This document shows positions 16,664 to 24,033 of a stretch of DNA of 64,000 nucleotides, in pieces. This DNA comes from Glycomyces albidus. Its GTDB lineage: Bacteria; Actinomycetota; Actinomycetes; Mycobacteriales; Micromonosporaceae. The stretch spans positions 62,001 through 126,000 of the forward strand of contig NZ_WIAO01000006.1 in assembly GCF_009451885.1 (NCBI RefSeq), given 5' to 3'. The stretch's first letter is position 1. Each line of letters begins with the position of its first letter. Both the position numbers and the translations under genes were made by a program. Under the pieces are notes generated by a model that did not search any database, was not told the DNA's origin, and saw only the letters and a program-made list of their open reading frames with translations.

Positions 16664-17050
16664 CTACTTCAGGGAGACGGTGGCGCCGGCGCCCTCGAGG
16701 GCCTCCTTGGCCTTGTCGGCGTCTTCCTTCTTCGCACCCTCGAGGACGGCCTTGGGGGCGCTCTCGACGAGCTCCTTGGCCTCCTTGAGGCCGAGGCCGG
16801 TCAGGCCGCGGACTTCCTTGATGACCTTGATCTTGGACTCGCCGGCCGACTCGAGGACGACGTCGAACGTGTCCTTCTCGACAGCGGCCTCCTCGCCACC
16901 GGCGGCGGGGCCGGCGGCGGCCACGGCGACGGGGGCGGCGGCGGTGACGTCGAACTTCTCCTCGAACGCCTTCACGAACTCGGAGACCTCGAGGAGGGTC
17001 ATGCCCTCGAACTGCTCGAGCAGCTCGTCGGTGGACAGCTTGGTAGCCAT
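16664..17050 (-). CDS. rplL: 50S ribosomal protein L7/L12
   Basis: L12 forms the flexible stalk that recruits translation GTPases. The 128-residue protein has an N-terminal dimer helix region, an Ala-rich hinge at about residues 36-55, and a C-terminal domain with the conserved [20 protein letters not shown] surface and the final [17 protein letters not shown] precedes the ATG by about seven bases. It lies 39 bases after rplJ. The usual next genes rpoB-rpoC are separated from it here by a terminator and a lipoprotein gene. Confidence 0.97.
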   Translation of the reverse strand: MATKLSTDELLEQFEGMTLLEVSEFVKAFEEKFDVTAAAPVAVAAAGPAAGGEEAAVEKDTFDVVLESAGESKIKVIKEVRGLTGLGLKEAKELVESAPKAVLEGAKKEDADKAKEALEGAGATVSLK

Positions 17051-17089
17051 GGTGTGATTCCTTTCTGAACGTCTTCGGGCCTTGCGGGG

Positions 17090-17626
17090 CTACTCCCCGG
17101 CGGCCGCTTTCTTGTCCTGCAGCGCCGCGCCCAGACGCGCCACCTGCCCGGCGGGGGCGGCGATGACGGAGACGGCCTTCTGCGCGGTGGCCTTGAGCGC
17201 GCCGGCCAGCTTGGCCAGGAGCACCTCGCGGGATTCGAGGTCGGCGAGCTTGTTGATCTCGTCGACGGAGAGGGCCTTGCCCTCCATGAACCCGCCCTTG
17301 ATCACCAGGGCGTCGTGCGTCTTCGCGAACGCGCGGAGGCCCTTGGCGGCCTCCACCGGGTCGCCTTCGATGAAGGTGATCGCGGTGGGACCGGTGAACA
17401 GGTCGTCCAGCCCGGTGACCCCGGCCTGGTTGGCGGCTCGCTTGGCGAGCGTGTTCTTGGCGACGCGGTAACGCGTGCCCTCGCCGAGGGAACGCCGCAG
17501 CTCGCGGAGCTCTGCAACGGTCAGGCCGCGGTACTCGGTGAGCACCGTGGCGGTCGCGCTGGAGAAGTCCTCGGCGAGCTCGGCGATGGCGGTCTGCTTA
17601 CCCGCCGGATATTCCCTGTCAGCCAT
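17090..17626 (-). CDS. rplJ: 50S ribosomal protein L10
   Basis: L10 anchors the L12 stalk to 23S rRNA. The 178-residue protein contains the family core [20 protein letters not shown] and [12 protein letters not shown], a globular N-terminal half, and a C-terminal helix for L12 dimers. The L10-L12 complex usually represses its own message by binding the leader, and such a leader with a terminator-like hairpin precedes this gene. Confidence 0.97.
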   Translation of the reverse strand: MADREYPAGKQTAIAELAEDFSSATATVLTEYRGLTVAELRELRRSLGEGTRYRVAKNTLAKRAANQAGVTGLDDLFTGPTAITFIEGDPVEAAKGLRAFAKTHDALVIKGGFMEGKALSVDEINKLADLESREVLLAKLAGALKATAQKAVSVIAAPAGQVARLGAALQDKKAAAGE

Positions 17627-17856
17627 GTTTCCCTCCTTTCTCGGCTGAAATCAATCCTCAACCGTCGCGGAGGCGACAAAAAAGGCGCCCCAGCGGGACG
17701 CCTTGTCAGTGGGACCTGAAGGCCGACGGGATCGGCCCACACCATGGTCGCTTCGAAGAGTCGCCCTACGTCGGTCCCGGGTGGTTTACAACCGCACGAG
17801 GCGGTGACCGAACGGTCTTTGGGTTGTGGCCTCCAGCGTAGCAGCGGACACGGAGA
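17627..17856 (-). promoter_or_regulatory. L10-type leader of rplJ-rplL
   Basis: This region between the rplA terminator and rplJ contains a small hairpin (AAAGACC-GTTC-GGTC in the transcript, near 17810-17825), an unpaired-rich part with TTGTAAACCACC, and a terminator-like hairpin near the end. The order resembles the L10 leader family, in which the L10-L12 complex binds and lowers expression. A possible -10 (TACGCT at 17834-17839) lies at its upstream end. Similarity was judged by eye. Confidence 0.55.
17678..17704 (-). terminator. attenuator hairpin in the rplJ leader
   Basis: On the minus strand 17695-17704 pair with 17682-17691 (one G-U pair, three-base loop) and are followed by six T, the only classic T-run terminator in the ribosomal section. 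It lies in the leader about 52 bases before rplJ, which suits transcription attenuation. Confidence 0.65.
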
Positions 17857-17887
17857 AGCCCCAGCGCAGGAGTCCTGCGCCGGGGCT
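17857..17887 (-). terminator. terminator after rplK-rplA
   Basis: A 14-base stem with one mismatch (17857-17870 with 17874-17887) lies 32 bases past the rplA stop and upstream of the rplJ leader. Confidence 0.7.
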
Positions 17888-17919
17888 ACATCACACTCGG
17901 CCGCGCCGTGGAGGCACCG

Positions 17920-18615
17920 CTACTTGATCCGAACCGCCTGCGGGTCGACCGGGATGCCCGGGCCCATGGTGGTCGAGATGACCGACTTCTTGATGTACAC
18001 GCCCTTGGAGCTGGCGGGCTTCAGCCGCTGGACCTCTTCGAGGGCCGCGCTGTAGTTCTCCGCGAGCTGCTCGGCCGTGAAGCTGGTCTTGCCGATCGGC
18101 AGGTGCAGGTTCGCGTGCTTGTCGACGCGGAACGCGATCTTGCCGGCCTTGATCTCGGTGACGGCCTTCGCGACGTCCGGCGTGACGGTGCCGGTCTTCG
18201 GGTTCGGCATGAGGCCGCGCGGGCCCAGGATCCGCGCGATCCGGCCGATCTTGGCCATCTGGTCGGGAGTGGCGACGGCGGCGTCGAACTCGAGCCAGCC
18301 TTCGGAGATGCGCTTCACGAGCTCGTCGGAGCCGACCTCGTCGGCGCCGGCGGCGACGGCGGCCTCGGCCTTGTCGCCTTCGGCGAAGACGATCACGCGG
18401 ACGGTCTTGCCCGTGCCGTGGGGCAGGGAGACGGTGCCGCGGACGAGCTGGTCGGCCTGGCGCGGGTCGACGCCGAGGCGCAGGGCGACCTCGACGGTGG
18501 CGTCGAACTTGGTCGGCGAGGTCTCCTTGGCGAGACCGGTCGCCTCGACCGGCGCGTACAGCTGCGTCCGGTCGACCTTCTTGATGAGGTCTTGGTACTT
18601 CTTGCTGCGCTTCAT
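17920..18615 (-). CDS. rplA: 50S ribosomal protein L1
   Basis: L1 forms the mobile E-site stalk and represses its own operon by binding the message. The 231-residue length is standard. Recognisable features are MKRSKKYQD at the start, [17 protein letters not shown] in the middle, and the motif [15 protein letters not shown]. It is downstream of rplK with a 89-base gap and followed by a strong terminator, so rplK-rplA is a separate unit from rplJ-rplL. Confidence 0.97.
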   Translation of the reverse strand: MKRSKKYQDLIKKVDRTQLYAPVEATGLAKETSPTKFDATVEVALRLGVDPRQADQLVRGTVSLPHGTGKTVRVIVFAEGDKAEAAVAAGADEVGSDELVKRISEGWLEFDAAVATPDQMAKIGRIARILGPRGLMPNPKTGTVTPDVAKAVTEIKAGKIAFRVDKHANLHLPIGKTSFTAEQLAENYSAALEEVQRLKPASSKGVYIKKSVISTTMGPGIPVDPQAVRIK

Positions 18616-18704
18616 GTTTCCATCCTTCGGATGTCGTGGTGAGGGCCGGCGCGCGCCCTTCCACTGGGTTTCATGCCGGCGGGGCCGGCGACGTTCGGTT
18701 GCTC

Positions 18705-19136
18705 TTAACCCTCGACCGTGATGCCCATGGAGCGGGCGGTGCCGGCGACGATGAGCGACGCGGCGTCGAGGTCGTTGGCGTTGAGGTCGGGGAGCTTCTT
18801 CTCCGCGATCTCGCGCACCTGGGCCTCGGTCACCTTGCCGACCTTGACGCGGTGCGGCTCGCCCGATCCCTTGGCGACACCGGCGGCCTTGAGCAGGAGC
18901 TTCGCGGCCGGCGGGGTCTTGAGGACGAACGTGAACGAGCGGTCCTCGTACACCGTGATCTCAGCGGGGAGGACTTCGCCGCGCTGGGATTCGGTGGCCG
19001 CGTTGTACGCCTTGCAGAACTCCATGATGTTGACGCCGTGCTGACCGAGGGCGGGGCCCACCGGCGGAGCCGGCGTGGCCTGGCCACCCTGCAGTTCGAG
19101 CTTGAACGTCACAACGGCCTTCTTGTTGGGAGCCAT
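18705..19136 (-). CDS. rplK: 50S ribosomal protein L11
   Basis: L11 shapes the GTPase-associated centre and is needed for RelA activation. The start at 19136 gives [18 protein letters not shown] and a 143-residue protein; the open frame extends 13 codons further, but these are not L11-like. The proline-rich thiostrepton-site helix [19 protein letters not shown] is intact. It begins a two-gene unit with rplA after a possible terminator following nusG. Confidence 0.97.
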   Translation of the reverse strand: MAPNKKAVVTFKLELQGGQATPAPPVGPALGQHGVNIMEFCKAYNAATESQRGEVLPAEITVYEDRSFTFVLKTPPAAKLLLKAAGVAKGSGEPHRVKVGKVTEAQVREIAEKKLPDLNANDLDAASLIVAGTARSMGITVEG

Positions 19137-19197
19137 CGTGTCCTTCTCTTCCTGGGCTTCGTCTACGGCTTGCAAAGCTTCGCCGTGACTGGCTGTT

Positions 19198-19218
19198 CAC
19201 AGGGCGGACCGCCCTGTG
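19198..19218 (-). terminator. hairpin between nusG and rplK
   Basis: A 9-bp perfect inverted repeat with a three-base loop lies 139 bases past nusG and 62 bases before rplK. It may end the secE-nusG message or act as a leader element of rplK. There is no T-run. Confidence 0.45.
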
Positions 19219-19356
19219 TTCTTCCGTGCGCGCACCGGCTCGGAGCTGGAGCGCAACCGTTCCAGGGTACCTGCCGAGCGGCAGGGTCCCCGAAGCGAGG
19301 TGTGTGAGCTGTGCTTCAGGTCGCCGGGGGCCGCGGGGCCCGCGGCGCGCCTGCGG

Positions 19357-20094
19357 TTACAGCTTCGAGACCTGGTTGAAGTTGAGCTCGACCGGGGTCT
19401 CGCGGCCGAAGATCGAGACGAGCACCTTGAGCTTCTGCTGCTCGGCGTTGATCTCCGCGATGGTGGCGGGCATCGACGCGAACGCGCCGTCGACGACGGT
19501 GACGGACTCGCCCTCGGCGAAGTCGACCTTGATGTCGGCGTCGGAGGAGGCGGACTCGCCGGCCGCGCCCTCGTCCTTGGGCTTCTGCTCCGGCGGGAGG
19601 AGCCACTGGATGACCTCGTCGAGCGGGAGCGGGCTGGGCCGGTCGGTGCGGTCGACCACGCCGACGAAGCCGGTCACGCCGGGCGTGTTGCGCACGACCG
19701 AGTACGACTCGGGGGTCATCTCCATGCGGACGAGCACGTAGCTCGGGAAGACCTTGGCCTCCACCTTGGAGCGCTTGCCGTTCTTGATCTCCACCTCGGT
19801 GTGGGTGGGGACCTCGATCTGGTAGATGTAGTCCTCCATGTCGAAGGACTGGATGCGGTTCTCGAGGTTCGAGCGCACGCGGTTCTCGAAGCCGGCGTAG
19901 GAGTGCAGCACGTACCACTCGCCGGGGGCGAAGCGCAGCTTGGCGCGCAGCGCCTCCGCCGGGTCGACCTCGGGCTCGCCGGGCTCGGCGGCCTCGGCCT
20001 CGTCGGTCTCCGGCTCGTCGTCGACGTCCGCGACCTGGGCCGCAGCGGCCTGCGCCGCGGCTTCTTCCTTCAAGGCCTCGTCGAACTCAGACAC
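19357..20094 (-). CDS. nusG: transcription elongation and termination factor NusG
   Basis: NusG binds RNA polymerase and couples it to Rho or the ribosome. The 245-residue protein has an acidic, Ala-rich actinobacterial N-terminal extension of about 50 residues. The NGN domain follows ([19 protein letters not shown], then [11 protein letters not shown]), then an insertion at about residues 160-185, and the KOW domain ([21 protein letters not shown]) at the end. A GTG is the start. It lies downstream of secE across a 306-base gap. Confidence 0.96.
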   Translation of the reverse strand: MSEFDEALKEEAAAQAAAAQVADVDDEPETDEAEAAEPGEPEVDPAEALRAKLRFAPGEWYVLHSYAGFENRVRSNLENRIQSFDMEDYIYQIEVPTHTEVEIKNGKRSKVEAKVFPSYVLVRMEMTPESYSVVRNTPGVTGFVGVVDRTDRPSPLPLDEVIQWLLPPEQKPKDEGAAGESASSDADIKVDFAEGESVTVVDGAFASMPATIAEINAEQQKLKVLVSIFGRETPVELNFNQVSKL

Positions 20095-20400
20095 GCTTGA
20101 CTCTCATTCCGGCTCGGTGCCCGCCGTCCGCGGGCACTGCGACTGTGCTTCTGCTGCTTCTGCTTCGGTTTCTTCGGATGCGGCGGCGCTGCGCCGAGGT
20201 ACGGCTCTCGCCGTGGCGGATCCCGCCGCCGGTGAAGTCGCGCGCCGGCGGAACCGGCGCGCGTCATACCCACTAGGGTAGCCGCTCTGCGGCGGGGCGC
20301 GCCTCAGGCACCGTCGAAACGGCGCAGGTCACGCGAACCGCCCGGGGCGGGCGCGGGCGGGACGGGCCGGATGCCGACTCGCCCGGGGACCGCGGAGGGC
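20095..20400 (-). other. gap between secE and nusG
   Basis: No gene is supported in these 306 bases. The clearest signal is the hairpin at 20239-20263. The remainder probably holds a nusG promoter and leader; no convincing -35/-10 pair was picked out. Confidence 0.45.
20239..20263 (-). terminator. probable terminator after secE
   Basis: A perfect 10-bp GC-rich stem (20239-20248 with 20254-20263) with a five-base loop lies 138 bases past secE. The distance leaves open that it belongs to the nusG leader. Confidence 0.5.
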
Positions 20401-20682
20401 CTAGGAGTCGGCGCCGAAGGCGCGGCGGACGAGGTCGCCGAAGAGCAGGTCGAGCCCGCCGATGTACGCCATCATGATGCCGACGAAGACGAGCACCACG
20501 ATCGAGTAGGTGATGAGCTGGCGGCGGGTCGGGTAGACGACCTTGCGCAGCTGCTCGACCACCTCGCGCAGGAACCGGCCGAGCTTCTTGAAGGGGTTGC
20601 GCTCGACCGCCTTGTCGCCCTGCTTGCGGGTGGGACGCCCCTTGTCGGCGGTCGCATCGGAGCGGCTGGTGTCGTCGGCCAC
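20401..20682 (-). CDS. secE: protein translocase subunit SecE
   Basis: SecE clamps SecY in the Sec translocon. The 93-residue protein starts at a GTG (MADDTSRSDA). It has a charged cytoplasmic part with the conserved amphipathic helix NPFKKLGRFLREVVEQLRKV, then VYPTRRQL and a single membrane segment at about residues 58-80. The longer open frame upstream is rejected as it belongs to another gene's frame. The upstream regulator gene ends 56 bases away on the same strand. No tRNA-Trp gene, often found near secE, is visible. Confidence 0.93.
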   Translation of the reverse strand: MADDTSRSDATADKGRPTRKQGDKAVERNPFKKLGRFLREVVEQLRKVVYPTRRQLITYSIVVLVFVGIMMAYIGGLDLLFGDLVRRAFGADS

Positions 20683-20738
20683 GTCGGCTTCCTCCAGGGT
20701 TCGTCTGATCGGGGCGGTCAGGCTTGCAGCATACCGGA

Positions 20739-21260
20739 CTAACTCGACGCGTCCGCGTCGCGGCGTCGCGCTTTGTAGGCGGCGGTGAGTTCGGCGCGGC
20801 GCTCGTTCCAGTGGTCGCGCATCAGCCGCATCTCGACCTTGGTGAACTCCATGAACGCGGCGGTCTGGATGAGCCGGTCGCGGCCGGGACCGTCCGGGAG
20901 CGTGTCGATCCCGACGAGCGCGGTGTCGCGGTAGCGGTCGAGGAACCCGGAGCGGTCGAGCATGATCGAGCCCCAGATGTCGTCGTCGTTGAGCCGGTAG
21001 ACGTCGGCGCGGGTGGAGGGCCGGCGGGTCTTGAAGACCAGGCCGGCGGCGAGGAGCTCGCGCACCGCGCCCGAGACGGCCGCGAGGCTGATGCCCAGGC
21101 CCTCGGCGATCTCGGCGGCGGTGTAGGTCTCGTCGTCGTCGACCAGGATGTAGGTGAACACCCGCGCGGCCATCTTCTGCATCCCGCTGGTCGCCAGGAT
21201 CGCCGCGAACTGCTCCACGTAGTCGAGCATCGACTGCCGCTCCGCGCTGTGCTCTTCCAT
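20739..21260 (-). CDS. MarR/GbsR-type transcriptional regulator
   Basis: The 173-residue protein has a winged helix in the first half: YTAAEIAEGLGISLAAVSGAVRELLAAGLV is a clear helix-turn-helix. A wing (TRRPSTRADVYRL) and a long helical C-terminal part for dimerisation follow. The FTYILVDDDE region resembles GbsR-like regulators. The ATG at 21260 follows GGGGAGAC; the frame upstream is discarded. It is divergent from an ABC exporter, with an 18-bp palindrome between them, so it is probably the exporter's ligand-responsive repressor. Confidence 0.8.
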   Translation of the reverse strand: MEEHSAERQSMLDYVEQFAAILATSGMQKMAARVFTYILVDDDETYTAAEIAEGLGISLAAVSGAVRELLAAGLVFKTRRPSTRADVYRLNDDDIWGSIMLDRSGFLDRYRDTALVGIDTLPDGPGRDRLIQTAAFMEFTKVEMRLMRDHWNERRAELTAAYKARRRDADASS

Positions 21261-21316
21261 GTCTCCCCTTCGCCGCGCCCCGATCGGTTCTTGATGATAT
21301 CTTGACACTCATCATG

Positions 21317-21334
21317 TTTCACAAATTTGTGAAA
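21317..21334. promoter_or_regulatory. 18-bp palindromic operator between regulator and exporter
   Basis: A perfect palindrome (tttcacaaa and its complement) lies midway between the divergent genes, in an AT-rich pocket unlike the surrounding DNA. TATGAT at 21337-21342, just beside it, could be the -10 of the exporter, with a very short leader. The neighbouring TGATGA/TCATCA repeat (21292-21314) could mark the regulator's own promoter. Confidence 0.65.
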
Positions 21335-21353
21335 ACTATGATAGCTTGAGCGC

Positions 21354-22274
21354 ATGAACGCAGTGATCCGCACTGAGAACCTGGTCAAGCGCTTCGGTCA
21401 CGTGACCGCGCTCGATCATCTCAATCTCGAAGTGGCCCAAGGCGAGACCCACGGGTTCCTCGGCCCGAACGGCGCCGGCAAGTCCACCACCATCCGCGTC
21501 CTCCTCGGCATGCTCCGATCCGACGAGGGCCGCGCCGAGCTCTTCGGCGCCGACCCCTGGAAGGACGCCGCCGAGCTCCACCGGCGCCTCGCGTACGTCC
21601 CCGGCGACGTCGCCCTCTGGCCCGGCCTCACCGGCGGCGAGACCATCGACCTCCTCGGACGCCTGCGCGGCGGCATCGACAAGCGCAAACGCGACGAGCT
21701 CCTCGAGCGCTTCGACCTCGACCCGCGCAAGAAGGGCCGCTCCTACTCCAAGGGCAACCGCCAGAAGGTCGCCCTCGTCGCCGCGTTCGCCGCCGACGTC
21801 GACCTGCTCCTGCTCGACGAGCCCACCTCCGGACTCGACCCGCTCATGGGCGCCGTCTTCAACGAATGCGTCAGGGAGGCGTCGGCCCAGGGCCGCACCG
21901 TGCTCCTCTCGAGCCACATCATGAGCGAGGTCGAGGCCCTCTGCGAGCGGGTGAGCATCATCCGCAAGGGCGTCATCGCCGAGACCGGCACCCTCGCCGA
22001 CATGCGGCACTTCTCCCGCTCCCGGCTGCGCGCCACCCTCAAGAACCCCGTCCGCGGCCTCGGCGACCACGACGGCGTCCACGACCTGAAGACCGACGGC
22101 CTCGACATCGACTGCAACGTCGACGCCGCCGCCCTCGACGACGTGCTCGCCCAGCTCGCCGTCGCCGGCGTCGCCGCGCTCACCTGCGAGCCGCCGTCCC
22201 TGGAGCAGATCTTCATGCGCTTCTACGGCGACGAGCTCGCCGCCTCGGGCGTCCAAGAGGAGAACGGGAAATGA
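21354..22274 (+). CDS. ABC transporter ATP-binding protein (drug-export type)
   Basis: This 306-residue ATPase powers the permease encoded next. Motifs are complete: Walker A GPNGAGKST at residues 37-45, Walker B LLLLDEPTSGLD, and the switch His in LSSHIMSEVEALC. The signature region reads YSKGNRQK, a variant of LSGGQ with Lys in place of one Gly, common in this exporter class. The C-terminal domain is of the drug-export type. Its stop overlaps the permease start by four bases (ATGA). The divergent MarR/GbsR-like regulator suggests induction by a substrate. Confidence 0.9.
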   Translation: MNAVIRTENLVKRFGHVTALDHLNLEVAQGETHGFLGPNGAGKSTTIRVLLGMLRSDEGRAELFGADPWKDAAELHRRLAYVPGDVALWPGLTGGETIDLLGRLRGGIDKRKRDELLERFDLDPRKKGRSYSKGNRQKVALVAAFAADVDLLLLDEPTSGLDPLMGAVFNECVREASAQGRTVLLSSHIMSEVEALCERVSIIRKGVIAETGTLADMRHFSRSRLRATLKNPVRGLGDHDGVHDLKTDGLDIDCNVDAAALDDVLAQLAVAGVAALTCEPPSLEQIFMRFYGDELAASGVQEENGK

Positions 22275-23908
22275 GCACCGCAGCAGCGGAGATCGAAGAC
22301 GGCCTGGGCACACTCGCCGGCACCGGCAAGCTCCTGCGGTTCCAGGCCCGCCGCACCCGCGTCTTCCTCATCGGATGGTTCGCGGGGCTCGCCGGCGGCA
22401 CCTGGATGATCGCCGCGGCGTTCCCCGGCCTCTACCCGACCGCGGCCGACCGCGCCCAGTACGCGACCACCGTGGACACTCCGGCGATGCGGTCGATGAC
22501 CGGCCCCGTCGAGTACATCGAGGCGTACGCCGACAGCACCGCCGCGATGCTCGCCCACAACATGCTGCTGTGGACCGGGGCGCTCACCGCCGTCATGTTC
22601 GCCCTCCTGGTCACCAGGGTGACCAGGGCCGACGAGGAGACCTCCCGCCTGGAGGTCATCCGGTCCCTGCCCGTCGGCAGGCGCGCCGACCTGGCCGCGG
22701 CGATGCTCCTCGCCGTCATCGCCTCCCTCGTGCTCGGCCTGCTCCTGGCGCTCACCGTCCTCGGCGTCCCCGGCGCGGACCTCGAAGGCGCACTGCTCTA
22801 CGGCCTCGCGCACGCCGCCATCGGCATCGTGTTCGCCGCGCTCACCGCCGTCGCCGCGCAGATCGCCGGGTTCGGATCCACCGCCACCGGCATGGCCTTC
22901 GGCGTCATCGGCCTGGCCGCGCTCATGAGCGGCGTCGGCAGCGCCCAGGAGAGCGGCGCGATCTGGGCCTCCCCCATCGGCTGGTCCCAGGAGACGTTCG
23001 TCTTCACCGCCGGCCAGCGCTGGTGGCCGCTGGCGGTCTCGGCCGGCGCGGCCGCGCTGCTGGCCTGGCTCGCGTTCTCCCTGGTCACCCGTCGCGACTT
23101 CGGCCAGGGCATGATGCCCGCCCGGGCCGGGCGGGCCCACGCGGGCGGCGGGCTGCGCAGCGTCGGCTCGCTGACGCTGCGGCTCAACCGGGCGGTCCTG
23201 TGGTCCGGGGTCGTGACCATGCTCCTGCTCGGTGCCGCGTACGGGTCGGTGGTCGGCAGCGCCGACGACATGCTCGAGACGCTCTCGGACACGCAGCGCC
23301 AGGTCCTCGACCAGGGCGGGGCGTCCATCGAGCAGAACTTCGCGGCCACCATCAGCGCGCTCGACGGACTGTTCGCCAGCATCTTCGGGCTGCTCGTCGT
23401 CGGCCGCGCCCGCCGGGAGGAGACGGGCGGACGCGGCGAGCTCCTCGCCGCGGGTCCGGTGCCGCGCAGCGGCTGGCCGGGCTCGTACCTGCCGACCGCG
23501 CTGGCGACCGTGACGCTCGCGGTGGCCGTCGGCGGGCTGTTCCTGGCGATCACCGGATCGGCCTCGACCGGGGACGGGGCGTTCTTCGGGGAGCTGCTCG
23601 GCGCCTCGCTGCTCCAGCTCCCGGCGGCGTGGGCGCTGACCGCGTTCGCGTTCGCCGCGTACGCCTGGCTGCCGCGTGCGGGGTGGCTGCGCTGGCTGGC
23701 GTGGGTGTACGCGTTCGTCGTGTCCTACTTCGGGCAGCTGCTCGACATGCCGGCCTGGTCCAGGGCGCTCTCGCCGTTCGACCACCTCGCGAGGTACCCG
23801 GCCGAGGACGTCGAGTGGCTGCCGGTGGTGCTGCTGACGCTGGTGGCCGGCGTCTTCGCGGTGCTCGGCTACGCCGGTGCCCGCCGGAGGGACCTGCACT
23901 TCAGCTAG
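22271..23908 (+). CDS. ABC-2 exporter permease, polyketide-antibiotic exporter type
   Basis: A 545-residue membrane protein with about twelve hydrophobic segments in two halves, each beginning with a charged cytoplasmic stretch (FQARRTRVFLIGWFAGLAGG and LRLNRAVLWSGVVTMLLLG). The conserved R-R-E-E-T and EETSRLEVIRSLPVGR loops are those of the TnrB3-like permeases annotated as exporters of polyketide antibiotics. With the ATPase it would expel a hydrophobic compound, for self-protection or multidrug efflux. No biosynthetic genes are adjacent, so the substrate is unknown. Confidence 0.85.
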   Translation: MSTAAAEIEDGLGTLAGTGKLLRFQARRTRVFLIGWFAGLAGGTWMIAAAFPGLYPTAADRAQYATTVDTPAMRSMTGPVEYIEAYADSTAAMLAHNMLLWTGALTAVMFALLVTRVTRADEETSRLEVIRSLPVGRRADLAAAMLLAVIASLVLGLLLALTVLGVPGADLEGALLYGLAHAAIGIVFAALTAVAAQIAGFGSTATGMAFGVIGLAALMSGVGSAQESGAIWASPIGWSQETFVFTAGQRWWPLAVSAGAAALLAWLAFSLVTRRDFGQGMMPARAGRAHAGGGLRSVGSLTLRLNRAVLWSGVVTMLLLGAAYGSVVGSADDMLETLSDTQRQVLDQGGASIEQNFAATISALDGLFASIFGLLVVGRARREETGGRGELLAAGPVPRSGWPGSYLPTALATVTLAVAVGGLFLAITGSASTGDGAFFGELLGASLLQLPAAWALTAFAFAAYAWLPRAGWLRWLAWVYAFVVSYFGQLLDMPAWSRALSPFDHLARYPAEDVEWLPVVLLTLVAGVFAVLGYAGARRRDLHFS

Positions 23909-23939
23909 CCCCGCACCAGACCCCGTTCCAAGGAAACCG

Positions 23940-23975
23940 GGCGCCGCCGGTCCGACACCCCGGGCCGGCGGCGCC
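23940..23975 (+). terminator. terminator after the ABC exporter operon
   Basis: An 11-bp perfect stem (23940-23950 with 23965-23975) lies 31 bases past the permease stop. Confidence 0.6.
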
Positions 23976-24033
23976 GACCCGTGCCGGTGGTGCCGGCGGG
24001 ACTTGTCATACCCCCGTGAAAGCCTGTGGTTCC

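Noticed and set aside
20401-20738. tRNA-Trp gene next to secE, as in many bacteria
   Set aside because: Searched for by eye in the short gap; no cloverleaf is present because the regulator gene abuts.
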